Source of the DNA: Gallionella sp.
GTDB lineage: Bacteria > Pseudomonadota > Gammaproteobacteria > Burkholderiales > Gallionellaceae
DNA: 37,393 bases
Reading direction: 5' to 3'
Assembly (NCBI GenBank): GCA_030652475.1
Contig: JAUSAO010000087.1
Span: 1 to 37,393 of the forward strand
A model generated the notes under the pieces. It was given only the letters and a program-made list of their open reading frames with translations. It was not told the origin of the DNA and did no database searches. Below are positions 21,510 through 29,734 of the stretch, piece by piece (position 1 is the first letter of the stretch; each line of letters starts with the position of its first letter). A program made the translations under genes and the position numbers.

Positions 21510-22736
21510 GTGAAACCAATATTAAAATCCGACAAGCTGGCCAACGTTTGTTACGACATTCGCGGTCCGGTAATGGAGCGCGCCAAGCAGATGGAAGAGG
21601 AAGGCCAGCGCATCATCAAGCTGAATATCGGCAATCTTGCGCCGTTCGGCTTCGAAGCGCCGGAAGAGATACAGCAGGACGTGATCCTGAATCTGCCGAA
21701 TTCCTCTGGCTATTCCGATTCCAAAGGCATGTTTGCCGCGCGCAAGGCGATCATGCATTACTGTCAGGCGAAGAAAATTGCGGGTGTGGGACTGGAAGAC
21801 ATCTACATCGGCAACGGCGCGTCCGAGCTGATCGTGATGGCGATGCAGGGCTTGCTCAATACCGGCGACGAGGTGCTGGTGCCCGCGCCGGATTATCCGC
21901 TGTGGACGGCGGCGGTGACCCTGGCGGGCGGCACGCCGCGCCATTATCTGTGCGACGAGGCGAACGAATGGATGCCCGATCTGGCCGACATGAAAGCCAA
22001 AATCACGCCGCATACGCGCGCCATTGTCATCATCAATCCGAACAATCCGACCGGTGCGCTGTATTCGGACGATATCCTGAAAGAAATCATCCAGCTTGCG
22101 CGTGAGCACCATCTGATCATCTTTGCCGATGAGATTTACGACAAGATGCTGTACGACGGCGCGACGCACACCTCGATCGCTTCGCTGGCGGATGATGTGC
22201 TGTTCGTGACGTTGAACGGCTTGTCCAAAAACTATCGTGCCTGCGGCTATCGTTCCGGATGGATGGTGGTTTCCGGCGAGAAGAAACATGCGCAGGACTA
22301 TATCAACGGCCTGACGATACTGGCTTCGATGCGTCTGTGCTCGAACGTGCCGGGGCAGTTTGCGATTCAGACGGCACTGGGCGGCTATCAGAGTATCAAT
22401 GATCTGGTGGCGGAGAAAGGTCGCTTGCGCAAGCAGCGCGATCTGGCCTACCAGCTGCTCACCGCGATTCCCGGCGTCAGTTGTGTCAAGCCGAAAGCAG
22501 GGCTATATCTGTTCCCGCGCTTCGACCCTGAAATGTATCCGATTGTGGACGACCAGCAGTTCATTCTGGAATTGCTGGAAACCGAAAAAGTGCTGGTGGT
22601 GCAGGGCAGCGGCTTCAACTGGAAACAGCCCGATCACCTGCGTCTGGTGTTTTTGCCGACGGTGGATGATCTGACCGAGGCATTCGGTCGCATCGCACGC
22701 TTTTTGGAACATTACCGCAAGCGGCACGGGAAATAG
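21510..22736 (+). CDS. alaA: alanine transaminase AlaA (PLP aminotransferase)
   Basis: A 408-residue class I/II aminotransferase that makes alanine from pyruvate using glutamate. It follows Escherichia coli AlaA throughout: KLANVCYDIRGPVMERAK at the start, LNIGN.APFGF, YSDSKGMFAARKAIM, DIYIGNGASELIVMAMQGLLN, VPAPDYPLWTAAV, INPNNPTGALY, IFADEIYDKMLYD, and the PLP lysine Lys240 in NGLSKNYRACGYRSGWMV. The GTG at 21510 fits the family N-terminus although no ribosome-binding site is seen. A palindromic repeat starts at its stop codon, then hom follows. Confidence 0.93.
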   Translation: MKPILKSDKLANVCYDIRGPVMERAKQMEEEGQRIIKLNIGNLAPFGFEAPEEIQQDVILNLPNSSGYSDSKGMFAARKAIMHYCQAKKIAGVGLEDIYIGNGASELIVMAMQGLLNTGDEVLVPAPDYPLWTAAVTLAGGTPRHYLCDEANEWMPDLADMKAKITPHTRAIVIINPNNPTGALYSDDILKEIIQLAREHHLIIFADEIYDKMLYDGATHTSIASLADDVLFVTLNGLSKNYRACGYRSGWMVVSGEKKHAQDYINGLTILASMRLCSNVPGQFAIQTALGGYQSINDLVAEKGRLRKQRDLAYQLLTAIPGVSCVKPKAGLYLFPRFDPEMYPIVDDQQFILELLETEKVLVVQGSGFNWKQPDHLRLVFLPTVDDLTEAFGRIARFLEHYRKRHGK

Positions 22737-22801
22737 TAGGGTGGGCACGATCTGTGCCCACGCGGATAAAATGGTGGGCACAAAAAACGTGTCCACCCTA
22801 C
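22736..22801. repeat. 66-bp GTAGGGTGGGCAC inverted-repeat element
   Basis: Ends GTAGGGTGGGCAC (22736-22748) and GTGTCCACCCTAC (22789-22801) pair with one mismatch. An internal GTGGGCAC...GTGCCCAC hairpin lies within. It begins on the last base of the alaA stop codon and fills the alaA-hom gap. A short form lies at 12845-12876. Confidence 0.85.
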
Positions 22802-22815
22802 CATAGGATTTAAGA

Positions 22816-24129
22816 ATGAAACCAATCAACGTAGGACTACTCGGTATCGGTACTGTCGGTGGCGGCACATTCACAGTATTGCAGCGCAACGCGGAAGAAA
22901 TCACCCGCCGCGCCGGACGGCCGATCCGCATCGTGGTGGTCGCCGACAAAAATCTGGAACTGGCCAAACAGGTCGCCGGTGGCGCGTGTCGCATTACCGA
23001 CGATGCGTTTTCGGTAGTGAGCGACCCCGAAGTCGATATCGTCATCGAGCTGATCGGCGGCTACGGTGTGGCGAAACAACTGGTGATGCAGGCCATTGCC
23101 AACGGCAAGCATGTGGTCACTGCCAACAAGGCGCTGCTGGCCACCCACGGCAACGAAATCTTCAAGGCCGCGCAGGACAAGGGCGTGATGGTCGGTTTCG
23201 AGGCGGCGGTAGCGGGCGGTATTCCCATCATCAAAGCGGTGCGCGAAGGCCTGACCGCGAACCGCATCGAGTGGATCGCGGGCATCATCAACGGCACCAC
23301 CAACTTCATCCTGTCCGAAATGCGCGACAAGGGCCTGAGCTTCGACACGGTGCTGAAAGAGGCGCAGCGTCTGGGCTACGCCGAAGCCGACCCGACTTTC
23401 GACATCGAAGGCGTGGACGCGGCACACAAAATTACGATATTGGCTTCGCTGGCATTCGGTATCCCGATGCAGTTCGACAAGGCTTACATCGAAGGCATCG
23501 CCAAACTGGATGCGGTGGACATCAAATACGCCGAGCAACTGGGCTACCGCATCAAGTTGCTGGGCATCGCCCGCCGTACGCCTGAAGGCGTCGAGCTGCG
23601 CGTGCATCCAACGCTGATCCCCGCTAAACGATTGATTGCCAACGTGGAAGGCGCGATGAATGCCGTGCTGGTACAGGCCGATGCGGTCGGCGCGACGCTG
23701 TATTACGGCAAGGGCGCCGGGGCTGAACCGACTGCCAGCGCGGTGATCGCCGATCTGGTGGATATCACCCGCATGCACACCGCCGACCCTGAAAATCGCG
23801 TGCCGCACCTGGCGTTCCAGCCGGATGCGATGGTCGATCTGCCGATGCTGTCGATGGATGAAGTCACCACCAGTTACTATTTGCGTCTGCGCGTCGCGGA
23901 CAAGACTGGCGTGCTGGCCGACATCACCCGCATTCTCGCCGACGAGCAGATTTCCATCGACGCCGTGATCCAGAAAGAACCTGCTGACAATGAGACCGAG
24001 GCTGACCTGATTCTGCTCACCCACCAGACGCGCGAGAAATGCATCAACGCGGCGATTGTCAAGATCGAAGCCTTGGGCGTGGTGGCAGGTCATGTCACCA
24101 AGTTGCGCATGGAAGAGCTGGGTAAATAA
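22816..24129 (+). CDS. hom: homoserine dehydrogenase
   Basis: A 437-residue enzyme reducing aspartate semialdehyde to homoserine with NAD(P)H. Order: Rossmann domain with GLLGIGTVGGGT (residues about 7-18), VIELIGGY and the catalytic lysine region VVTANKALLATHG, dimer/substrate domain with GGIPIIKAVREGLTANRIEWIAGIINGTTNFIL and EADPTFDIEGVDAAHKITILASLAFG, and a C-terminal ACT domain (about 355-430: YYLRLRVADKTGVLADITRILADEQISIDAVIQKE) for threonine feedback. Monofunctional, no aspartokinase part. It stands before thrC, separated by a small cupin gene. Confidence 0.97.
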   Translation: MKPINVGLLGIGTVGGGTFTVLQRNAEEITRRAGRPIRIVVVADKNLELAKQVAGGACRITDDAFSVVSDPEVDIVIELIGGYGVAKQLVMQAIANGKHVVTANKALLATHGNEIFKAAQDKGVMVGFEAAVAGGIPIIKAVREGLTANRIEWIAGIINGTTNFILSEMRDKGLSFDTVLKEAQRLGYAEADPTFDIEGVDAAHKITILASLAFGIPMQFDKAYIEGIAKLDAVDIKYAEQLGYRIKLLGIARRTPEGVELRVHPTLIPAKRLIANVEGAMNAVLVQADAVGATLYYGKGAGAEPTASAVIADLVDITRMHTADPENRVPHLAFQPDAMVDLPMLSMDEVTTSYYLRLRVADKTGVLADITRILADEQISIDAVIQKEPADNETEADLILLTHQTREKCINAAIVKIEALGVVAGHVTKLRMEELGK

Positions 24130-24130
24130 A

Positions 24131-24439
24131 GTGGAACAGAATCTGGTTTTGTTTGATTCTTTGAATTGGGAAAGCTTTGGTTGTGGCGCGAGATTTAAGC
24201 TTTTTCAAAGTGGAACGAAACAGGTTCGTTTACTTGAGTTTTCATCGGACTTTGTTGATCCGTCGTGGTGTGAGAAAGGACATATCGGTTTTGTGGTTCA
24301 AGGTGAACTCGAAATTGATTTTCAAGGACGCATAGTGCGTTATCCAGAAGGTTCAGGAATTTTTATTCCGTCAGGTTCAGGTCATAAGGCGTGTTCGATA
24401 ACACCTACAGCCTTACTGTTTCTGGTCGAAGATATTTAA
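24131..24439 (+). CDS. small cupin-domain protein
   Basis: A 102-residue protein starting at GTG one base after the hom stop. Cupin features: KGHIGFVVQGELEIDFQGRIVRYPEGSGIFIPSGSGHKACSITPTALLFLVEDI, i.e. G...H..FVV.GE..I.F.G and P.G....IP.G..H, though only some of the metal-binding His/Glu residues are present (His in KGH, Glu in GELE, His in SGHKA). Base composition is clearly more AT-rich than hom and thrC around it, suggesting later acquisition. Usual hom-thrC spacing is broken by it. Enzyme or sensor function unknown. Confidence 0.85.
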   Translation: MEQNLVLFDSLNWESFGCGARFKLFQSGTKQVRLLEFSSDFVDPSWCEKGHIGFVVQGELEIDFQGRIVRYPEGSGIFIPSGSGHKACSITPTALLFLVEDI

Positions 24440-24446
24440 TTAAACT

Positions 24447-24565
24447 GTCATTCCGGCGCAGGCCGGAATCCAGCTTAAATATGAACCGGCGAAGCCGACA
24501 ACATGGTTTTGTCCCGCTACGCGGGTTATTTGAACCACTGGATTCCGGCCTGCGCCGGAATGACG
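24447..24565. repeat. palindromic repeat element, copy 3
   Basis: GTCATTCCGGCGCAGGCCGGAATCC at the left and its inverted match ending CCGGAATGACG at the right. Inner hairpins are CCGGCGAAGCCG and CCCGCTACGCGGG. Starts 7 bp after the cupin stop and ends 16 bp before thrC. Confidence 0.9.
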
Positions 24566-24581
24566 ATAAAGAGAGTAAAGA

Positions 24582-26030
24582 ATGAAATACATCTCCACAC
24601 GGGGCAATGCGCCCGCCAAGACGTTTACCGAAATCCTGCTGGGCGGACTGGCGCCGGACGGCGGGCTGTATCTGCCGGAAGAATATCCGCAGGTGACGCG
24701 CGCCGAACTGGATGCGTGGCGCGCTCTGTCCTACGCCGAGCTGGCGTTTGCGGTTCTGTCCAAGTTCGCCACCGATATTCCGGCGGCTGATTTGAAGGCG
24801 ATTCTGGACAAGACTTACACGGCGGAGGTGTACAACAAGGGACGTGCGGATTCGGATTTTTCACAGATCACACCGCTGCGCACCTTGACGCCGGGCGTGC
24901 ATCTCCTCGAACTGTCCAACGGCCCGACGCTGGCGTTCAAGGACATGGCGATGCAGCTGTTGGGCAACCTGTTCGAGTATGCGCTGGACAAGCAACACGC
25001 TGAGCTGAATATTCTCGGTGCGACTTCCGGCGATACCGGCTCCGCTGCCGAATATGCGATGCGCGGCAAGCGCGGCATCCGCGTGTTTATGCTTTCGCCG
25101 AACGGCAAGATGAGCGCCTTCCAGCGTGCGCAGATGTATTCTTTGCAAGACCCGAACATCTACAACATCGCCATCAACGGCATGTTCGACGATGCGCAGG
25201 ACATGGTCAAAGCCGTGTCCAACGACCACGCCTACAAGGCCGCGCACAAGATCGGCACGGTTAATTCGATCAACTGGGGGCGCGTGTCGGCGCAGATCGT
25301 TTATTACTTCAAGGGCTATTTTGCCGCGACCCGATCCAACGACGAGCAGGTCGCGTTCGCGGTTCCGTCCGGTAACTTCGGCAATATCTGCGCGGGCCAT
25401 ATCGCGCGCATGATGGGATTGCCTATCGGCCAGCTGATACTGGCGACCAACGAGAACGACGTGCTGGACGAGTTTTTCCGTACCGGCATTTATCGTCCGC
25501 GCGGTACGGCGCATACCTATGAGACCAGCAGTCCGTCCATGGATATTTCCAAGGCCAGCAACTTCGAACGCTTCGTATTCGACCTGGTTGGTCGCGACGG
25601 TGCGAAGGTGCGCGAATTCTGGACGAAAGTCGATGCAGGGTCCGCCCCCGACCAGGCTGCGTTCGGTATCAAGCACACTGCATACTGGAACGAACTGCCT
25701 GCGTTCGGTTTCGCCTCCGGCAAGAGTACGCATCTGGATCGCCTGAAAACCATACGTGAACTGTGGGAGGAATACGGCGTGATGGTGGACACGCACACCG
25801 CTGACGGCCTGAAGGTTGGTCTGGAGCAGCGCCGTCCCGGTCTGCCGCTGATCTGTCTGGAAACCGCCTTGCCCGCCAAATTCGCCGAGACGATACGGGA
25901 AGCGCTGGGACGCGAACCCGAGCGCCCGGTATCCATGGTGGGCATCGAAGACCTGCCGCAACGCGTTGAAGTGATGGATGCGGATGTGGCGACACTCAAG
26001 GCGTTTATTTCGGCCAATATACCGCAATAA
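24582..26030 (+). CDS. thrC: threonine synthase
   Basis: A 482-residue PLP enzyme making threonine from O-phosphohomoserine. N-terminus MKYISTRGNAPAKTFTEILLGGLAPDGGLYLPEEYP is characteristic of the longer (enterobacterial/yeast type) threonine synthases. The PLP lysine is Lys120 in LAFKDMAMQ, followed by ILGATSGDTGSAAEYAMRG, NSINWGRVSAQIVYYFKGYF, FAVPSGNFGNICAGHIARMMGLPI, and SPSMDISKASNFERFVFDL. Completes the pathway with hom. The leader between the repeat element and ATG carries AGAGAGTAAAG as ribosome-binding region. Confidence 0.97.
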   Translation: MKYISTRGNAPAKTFTEILLGGLAPDGGLYLPEEYPQVTRAELDAWRALSYAELAFAVLSKFATDIPAADLKAILDKTYTAEVYNKGRADSDFSQITPLRTLTPGVHLLELSNGPTLAFKDMAMQLLGNLFEYALDKQHAELNILGATSGDTGSAAEYAMRGKRGIRVFMLSPNGKMSAFQRAQMYSLQDPNIYNIAINGMFDDAQDMVKAVSNDHAYKAAHKIGTVNSINWGRVSAQIVYYFKGYFAATRSNDEQVAFAVPSGNFGNICAGHIARMMGLPIGQLILATNENDVLDEFFRTGIYRPRGTAHTYETSSPSMDISKASNFERFVFDLVGRDGAKVREFWTKVDAGSAPDQAAFGIKHTAYWNELPAFGFASGKSTHLDRLKTIRELWEEYGVMVDTHTADGLKVGLEQRRPGLPLICLETALPAKFAETIREALGREPERPVSMVGIEDLPQRVEVMDADVATLKAFISANIPQ

Positions 26031-26054
26031 GTAAAATCGTCATTCCGGAGCGCC

Positions 26055-26960
26055 ATGAACAACCTCATCCTGCTCGTCCTTTGTTTCATCGCGGGCATGC
26101 TGCTCAGGCACTTCAGGCGCATGCCGGATAATGCGCCGGCGACACTGAATAGTTTCATCATCCATGTCTCGCTGCCTGCGCTGACGCTGCTCTACATCCA
26201 TCAACTTAAACTGTCCGGCGATGTGCTGCTGATCGGACTGATGGCGTGGCTGGTGTTCGGACTTTCAGCCGGTTTCTTTTATCTGGTCGGGCGCTGGCTG
26301 GCTTTGCCGCGTGCCACGGTGGGGGCGTTGATTCTGGTCGGCGGTCTGGGCAATACCTCGTTCTTCGGCCTGCCCATGGTAGAGGCGTATTATGGCGCGG
26401 GCGGACTGACCACCGCGATCATCGCCGATCAGCTGGGTTCGTTCTTTGTCTTGTCCATCCTGGGTATCACGGTGGCAGGCATTTATTCTTCCGGTCGCCC
26501 CACGGCGATGGTCATCTTCAAGCGCATCGCGCTGTTTCCGCCGTTTATCTCGCTGCTTGTCGCGCTGCTGCTGATTCCGGTCGAGTATGCCGAATGGTTT
26601 TCAGTGCTGCTCAGACGACTGGGCGACACGCTGGCGCCGCTGGCCTTGTTGTCGGTTGGTCTGCAACTGCGCATGGGGCATATCGCGGAACACAAACGCA
26701 ATCTGGCGATCGGCCTGGGTTTCAAATTGCTCCTTGCACCGCTGGCAATTTATTTGCTGTACGTTCAGCTGCTGGGCGCGCACGGTCAGGCGATACAGGT
26801 CACGCTTTTCGAGGCGGCGATGCCACCGATGATTACTGCCGCGATTGTAGCTGCCGAGCATGACCTCGATCCGCAGCTGGTTAACCTGATGGTGGCGGTG
26901 GGTCTGATTCTGTCTTTCTTTACGCTCACGGCGTGGTGGTGGGTGATGAGGGGGATTTAA
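26055..26960 (+). CDS. AEC-family (auxin efflux carrier-like) permease
   Basis: A 301-residue membrane protein with about ten helices and the AEC/malonate-carrier family traits: FIAGMLLRHFRRMPDNAPATLNSFIIHVSLPALTLLYI at the start, GGLGNTSFFGLPMVEAYYG (conserved N-x-x-F-x-G-x-P), and FEAAMPPMITAAIVAAEHDLDPQLV...VGLILSFFTL. Such carriers export or import organic acids or amino acids; a link to threonine export is only suggested by its position 24 bp after thrC. Its GGAG ribosome-binding site lies in a truncated GTCATTCCGG repeat at 26038-26049. Confidence 0.92.
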   Translation: MNNLILLVLCFIAGMLLRHFRRMPDNAPATLNSFIIHVSLPALTLLYIHQLKLSGDVLLIGLMAWLVFGLSAGFFYLVGRWLALPRATVGALILVGGLGNTSFFGLPMVEAYYGAGGLTTAIIADQLGSFFVLSILGITVAGIYSSGRPTAMVIFKRIALFPPFISLLVALLLIPVEYAEWFSVLLRRLGDTLAPLALLSVGLQLRMGHIAEHKRNLAIGLGFKLLLAPLAIYLLYVQLLGAHGQAIQVTLFEAAMPPMITAAIVAAEHDLDPQLVNLMVAVGLILSFFTLTAWWWVMRGI

Positions 26961-26974
26961 GCCGACGCGACAGG

Positions 26975-26980
26975 TATAAT
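26975..26980 (+). promoter_or_regulatory. likely psd minus-10 box
   Basis: A perfect TATAAT 33 bases before the psd start. No good minus-35 box at 17 bp. Suggests psd starts its own transcript separate from the permease gene. Confidence 0.4.
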
Positions 26981-27012
26981 GCGCGCCCGACTCCATTTCC
27001 AGACAGGTTGCC

Positions 27013-27852
27013 GTGTCCGATCGTCTCTCCGTTTTCTTGCAGTACCTCTTGCCTAAACAGGCGTTCACCGTATTCGCCGGGAAAGTGGCCGACGCCCGTT
27101 GCGGTTCATGGACTGCCCGTCTGATTACGTGGTTTGTCGGGCGATATAAGGTCAATATGACCGAAGCCGCCAATCCGGATATCGGCAGTTACGCCACCTT
27201 CAATGATTTTTTCACGCGCGCGCTCAAAAGCGATGCACGCCCGCTGGCATCGGCTGACTATGTTTGTCCGGTGGACGGTGCGATCAGCCAGTTCGGCGCT
27301 ATCAAAAACGATCAGCTGTTTCAGGCTAAGGGTCATAGCTATTCGACGATCGCGCTGGTCGGTGGCGACGCCGATCTGGCCGCACAGTTTCAGGATGGCA
27401 GTTTCGCCACTATCTATCTGAGCCCCAGGGATTACCACCGTATTCATATGCCGTGCGACGGGCGTCTGACGCGCATGATCTATGTGCCGGGCGATCTGTT
27501 TTCGGTGAACCCCGTGACAGCGCGCGGCGTGCCCGGTCTGTTCGCGCGCAACGAGCGCGTAGTCTGCGTATTCGATACCGCGCATGGTTCGTTCGTGCTG
27601 ACGCTGGTCGGTGCCACCATCGTCGGCAGCATGGCGACGGTCTGGCATGGTCTGGTCAATCCGCCGCGCAGCAGAGAGATACGCGAATGGCGTTACGATG
27701 ACCAGCAAATCGAACTGAAAAAAGGCGATGAGATGGGGCGTTTCCTGCTCGGTTCGACGGTGGTGATGCTGTTCCGTAAGGATATCTTGCAGTTCAATCC
27801 GCAATGGGCACCTGCACTGCCGGTGCGTATGGGCGAGGTGATGGGCGTATGA
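27013..27852 (+). CDS. psd: phosphatidylserine decarboxylase proenzyme
   Basis: A 279-residue type I decarboxylase making phosphatidylethanolamine at the inner membrane. Family pattern: LQYLLPKQAFTVFAGKVAD, YATFNDFFTRALKSDARPL, VCPVDGAISQFG, QAKGHSYS, IYLSPRDYHRIHMPCDGRL, and the self-cleavage motif LGST with Ser248 becoming the pyruvoyl group, giving a 247-residue beta chain and a 32-residue alpha chain. Starts at GTG, preceded by a weak CAGG site. Its stop overlaps the methyltransferase start by four bases. Confidence 0.96.
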   Translation: MSDRLSVFLQYLLPKQAFTVFAGKVADARCGSWTARLITWFVGRYKVNMTEAANPDIGSYATFNDFFTRALKSDARPLASADYVCPVDGAISQFGAIKNDQLFQAKGHSYSTIALVGGDADLAAQFQDGSFATIYLSPRDYHRIHMPCDGRLTRMIYVPGDLFSVNPVTARGVPGLFARNERVVCVFDTAHGSFVLTLVGATIVGSMATVWHGLVNPPRSREIREWRYDDQQIELKKGDEMGRFLLGSTVVMLFRKDILQFNPQWAPALPVRMGEVMGV

Positions 27853-28448
27853 ACGTTTGGAATGAGCGTTATGCGGGCGAGGAATACCACTTTGGCACCG
27901 AGCCGAACGCGTTCCTGTCGCAGCAGCAAAACAGGCTGAAGCCGGGCATGCGCTGCCTCGCGATCGCGGACGGCGAGGGGCGCAACGGGGTGTGGCTGGC
28001 GGAACAGGGTTTGCAGGTGTTGTCGGTGGACAGTTCTCCCGTCGCTGTCGCCAAGGCGCGTGCGCTCGCTGCGCAGCGCGGAGTAATGATGGATGTCGAA
28101 CTGGCCGACCTGACGCAATGGGACTGGGGCTGTGAAAAGTACGATGTGGTGGTGGCGATCTTCATTCAGTTCGCGCCGCCGGGCTTGCGCGAGCATATGT
28201 TCAGCCATATCAAGTCTTGCCTTAAACCCGGCGGACTGCTCATGTTGCAGGGCTATACGCCGCGTCAGCTGGACTATCGTACCGGTGGCCCTTCGCAGGT
28301 CGAGAATCTGTACACCGAAGCGTTGTTGCGCGAGGCATTTTCGGACATGGAAATCGTCCATCTGACCGAGCATGACAGCGTCATCCACGAAGGCGCGGGA
28401 CATGACGGCATGTCGGCGCTGATCGATATGGTGGCCCGCCTGTCCTGA
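27849..28448 (+). CDS. SAM-dependent methyltransferase (TehB/class I type)
   Basis: A 199-residue class I methyltransferase. Start MNVWNERYAGEEYHFGTEPNAFL is shared by a common small family (thiopurine/TehB-like). SAM motifs: CLAIADGEGRNGVWLAEQG (motif I, with A-D-G-E-G-R-N), VLSVDSSPVAVAKA (acidic loop), and YDVVVAIFIQF (motif III/IV). The ATGA overlap with psd predicts translational coupling; a link to phospholipid methylation is conceivable but the family is broader. The last codon and stop fall in a common TCCTGAGCCTGTCGAAGGG repeat, so the extreme C-terminus may be recently altered. Confidence 0.9.
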   Translation: MNVWNERYAGEEYHFGTEPNAFLSQQQNRLKPGMRCLAIADGEGRNGVWLAEQGLQVLSVDSSPVAVAKARALAAQRGVMMDVELADLTQWDWGCEKYDVVVAIFIQFAPPGLREHMFSHIKSCLKPGGLLMLQGYTPRQLDYRTGGPSQVENLYTEALLREAFSDMEIVHLTEHDSVIHEGAGHDGMSALIDMVARLS

Positions 28449-28464
28449 GCCTGTCGAAGGGCTC
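28443..28464. repeat. TCCTGAGCCTGTCGAAGGG-type repeat at methyltransferase stop
   Basis: A widespread intergenic repeat motif in proteobacteria (recognised from general experience). The TGA stop of the methyltransferase gene is inside it. Only one copy in this window. Confidence 0.45.
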
Positions 28465-28507
28465 ACCACCAGCCTGCAAAATTTTTGTCGTAACGGATTT
28501 GGAGAAG

Positions 28508-29734
28508 ATGGTCTTGATAGCGAATAAGAGCGTGTGGATCAGGGTGGGGCTGGCATTGGCGCTGGTGTTGGGCGCGGCCTGGTGGTATTTGTCGGGAAAT
28601 ACCCAGCCTGAGGCCGTCACGTCGTCCGGAAAACCGGCACTGACGGTCGCCACCGTGACGCTGAAACAGGCGCAGTGGATGCAGAATCTGTCGGCCAATG
28701 GCAGCGTGGTGGCATGGCAGGAAGCGGTTATCGGTGCGGAAGTAACCGGTGTACGCATCGCGGAGGTGCGGGTGAATGTCGGTGATCAGGTGAAAAAAGG
28801 CCAGTTGCTGGCGCGCCTGGCGACCGATACGATGCAGGCGGGCGAAGCCGAGTCACAGGCTATGCTGAAGGAAAGCGAAGCGCAACTGAGCAGCGCGGTG
28901 GCGCTTACCGCACGCACGCGCAAGCTGGCTGACGCAGGCTTCGTCAGTCCACAGCAGCTGGAGCAGGCAGTGCACAGCGAGAATGCCGCAAAAGCGCGGG
29001 TCGATGCACAACGCGCCCGCCATCAGAGCAGCGCCCTGCGATTGTCCAATCAGCATATCGTTGCACCCGATTCCGGTGTGATTTCATCGCGTTCGGCCAC
29101 GGTTGGCACCCTCACGCAGCCGGGCATGGAACTGTTTCGCCTGATTCGTCAGGGGCGGCTGGAGTGGCATGCCGATCTGACCGCCGAGGAACTGGGGCTG
29201 ATTCGTAAAGGCATGAGCGTGGAACTAATCTCCGCACAGGGCAAGCCGGTGCTTGGCGTGGTGAGCGCGCTCGCGCCGTCCATCAACCCGCAGACGCGCT
29301 ATGCGCGCGTGCTGGTCGCATTGCCTGAAAACGCCGGGATGATAGCCGGGATGTTTGCGCGCGGCAGCTTTCAGCTGGGCGAGCAGGCGATGCCGGTCGC
29401 GGTATTGCCGCAATCCGCCGTGGTGCTGAAAGACGGCGCGGCGTTTGTGTTTGTGGTGGATGCAAATTCGCACGTCAGAGAACGCAAAGTCAGCGTCGGA
29501 CGCCGTCATGGTGAGCAGATACAGATTACCGACGGGCTGGCGGAGGGCGTGGCCGTAGTCGAATCGGGTGGCGCATTCCTGGTCGATGGCGATCTGGTGC
29601 GTCTGACAGGCTCCGTTCCTCTCCCCAACCCTGATGAAACAACTGGCCATTCGACTAAGGCATCAAAAGACGATGCCAAAGTCGCTGGTCATCTCTCGCA
29701 AGCGGGCGAGGGGGCAAACGAAGGGCCTCGTTAG
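28508..29734 (+). CDS. RND efflux periplasmic adaptor (membrane fusion protein)
   Basis: A 408-residue adaptor: N-terminal anchor helix (about residues 10-28), biotinyl-lipoyl halves (NGSVVAWQEAVIGAEVTGVRIAEVRVNVGDQVKKGQLLARL and QHIVAPDSGVISSRSATVGTLTQPGMELFRLI), a hairpin of coiled-coil helices between them (about 105-175), a beta-barrel part with INPQTRYARVLVALPEN, and a membrane-proximal part with VLPQSAVVLKDGAAFVFVVD. Start at 28508 is next to GGAG; a TTG at 28499 is also in frame. The last ~37 residues (after VRLTGSVP) are low-complexity and derive from a repeat element. The stop is directly followed by the pump ATG. Confidence 0.95.
   Translation: MVLIANKSVWIRVGLALALVLGAAWWYLSGNTQPEAVTSSGKPALTVATVTLKQAQWMQNLSANGSVVAWQEAVIGAEVTGVRIAEVRVNVGDQVKKGQLLARLATDTMQAGEAESQAMLKESEAQLSSAVALTARTRKLADAGFVSPQQLEQAVHSENAAKARVDAQRARHQSSALRLSNQHIVAPDSGVISSRSATVGTLTQPGMELFRLIRQGRLEWHADLTAEELGLIRKGMSVELISAQGKPVLGVVSALAPSINPQTRYARVLVALPENAGMIAGMFARGSFQLGEQAMPVAVLPQSAVVLKDGAAFVFVVDANSHVRERKVSVGRRHGEQIQITDGLAEGVAVVESGGAFLVDGDLVRLTGSVPLPNPDETTGHSTKASKDDAKVAGHLSQAGEGANEGPR
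29615..29720. repeat. palindromic repeat read as coding at the adaptor C-terminus
   Basis: CCTCTCCCCAACCCT (about 29618-29632) and GCGGGCGAGGGGGCAAACG (29702-29720) match the two arms of the repeat at 34459-34504, in reverse orientation. They enclose extra sequence that is translated as the tail of the efflux adaptor. Confidence 0.6.

Noticed and set aside
22837..24093. Long open frame of 418 codons on the minus strand opposite hom
   Set aside because: Mirror frame produced by GC-rich codon usage of hom; His/Arg/Gln-rich product with no family features, while hom is unambiguous.
24861..26027. 388-codon minus-strand frame opposite thrC
   Set aside because: Same type of antisense shadow; thrC motifs are complete on the plus strand.
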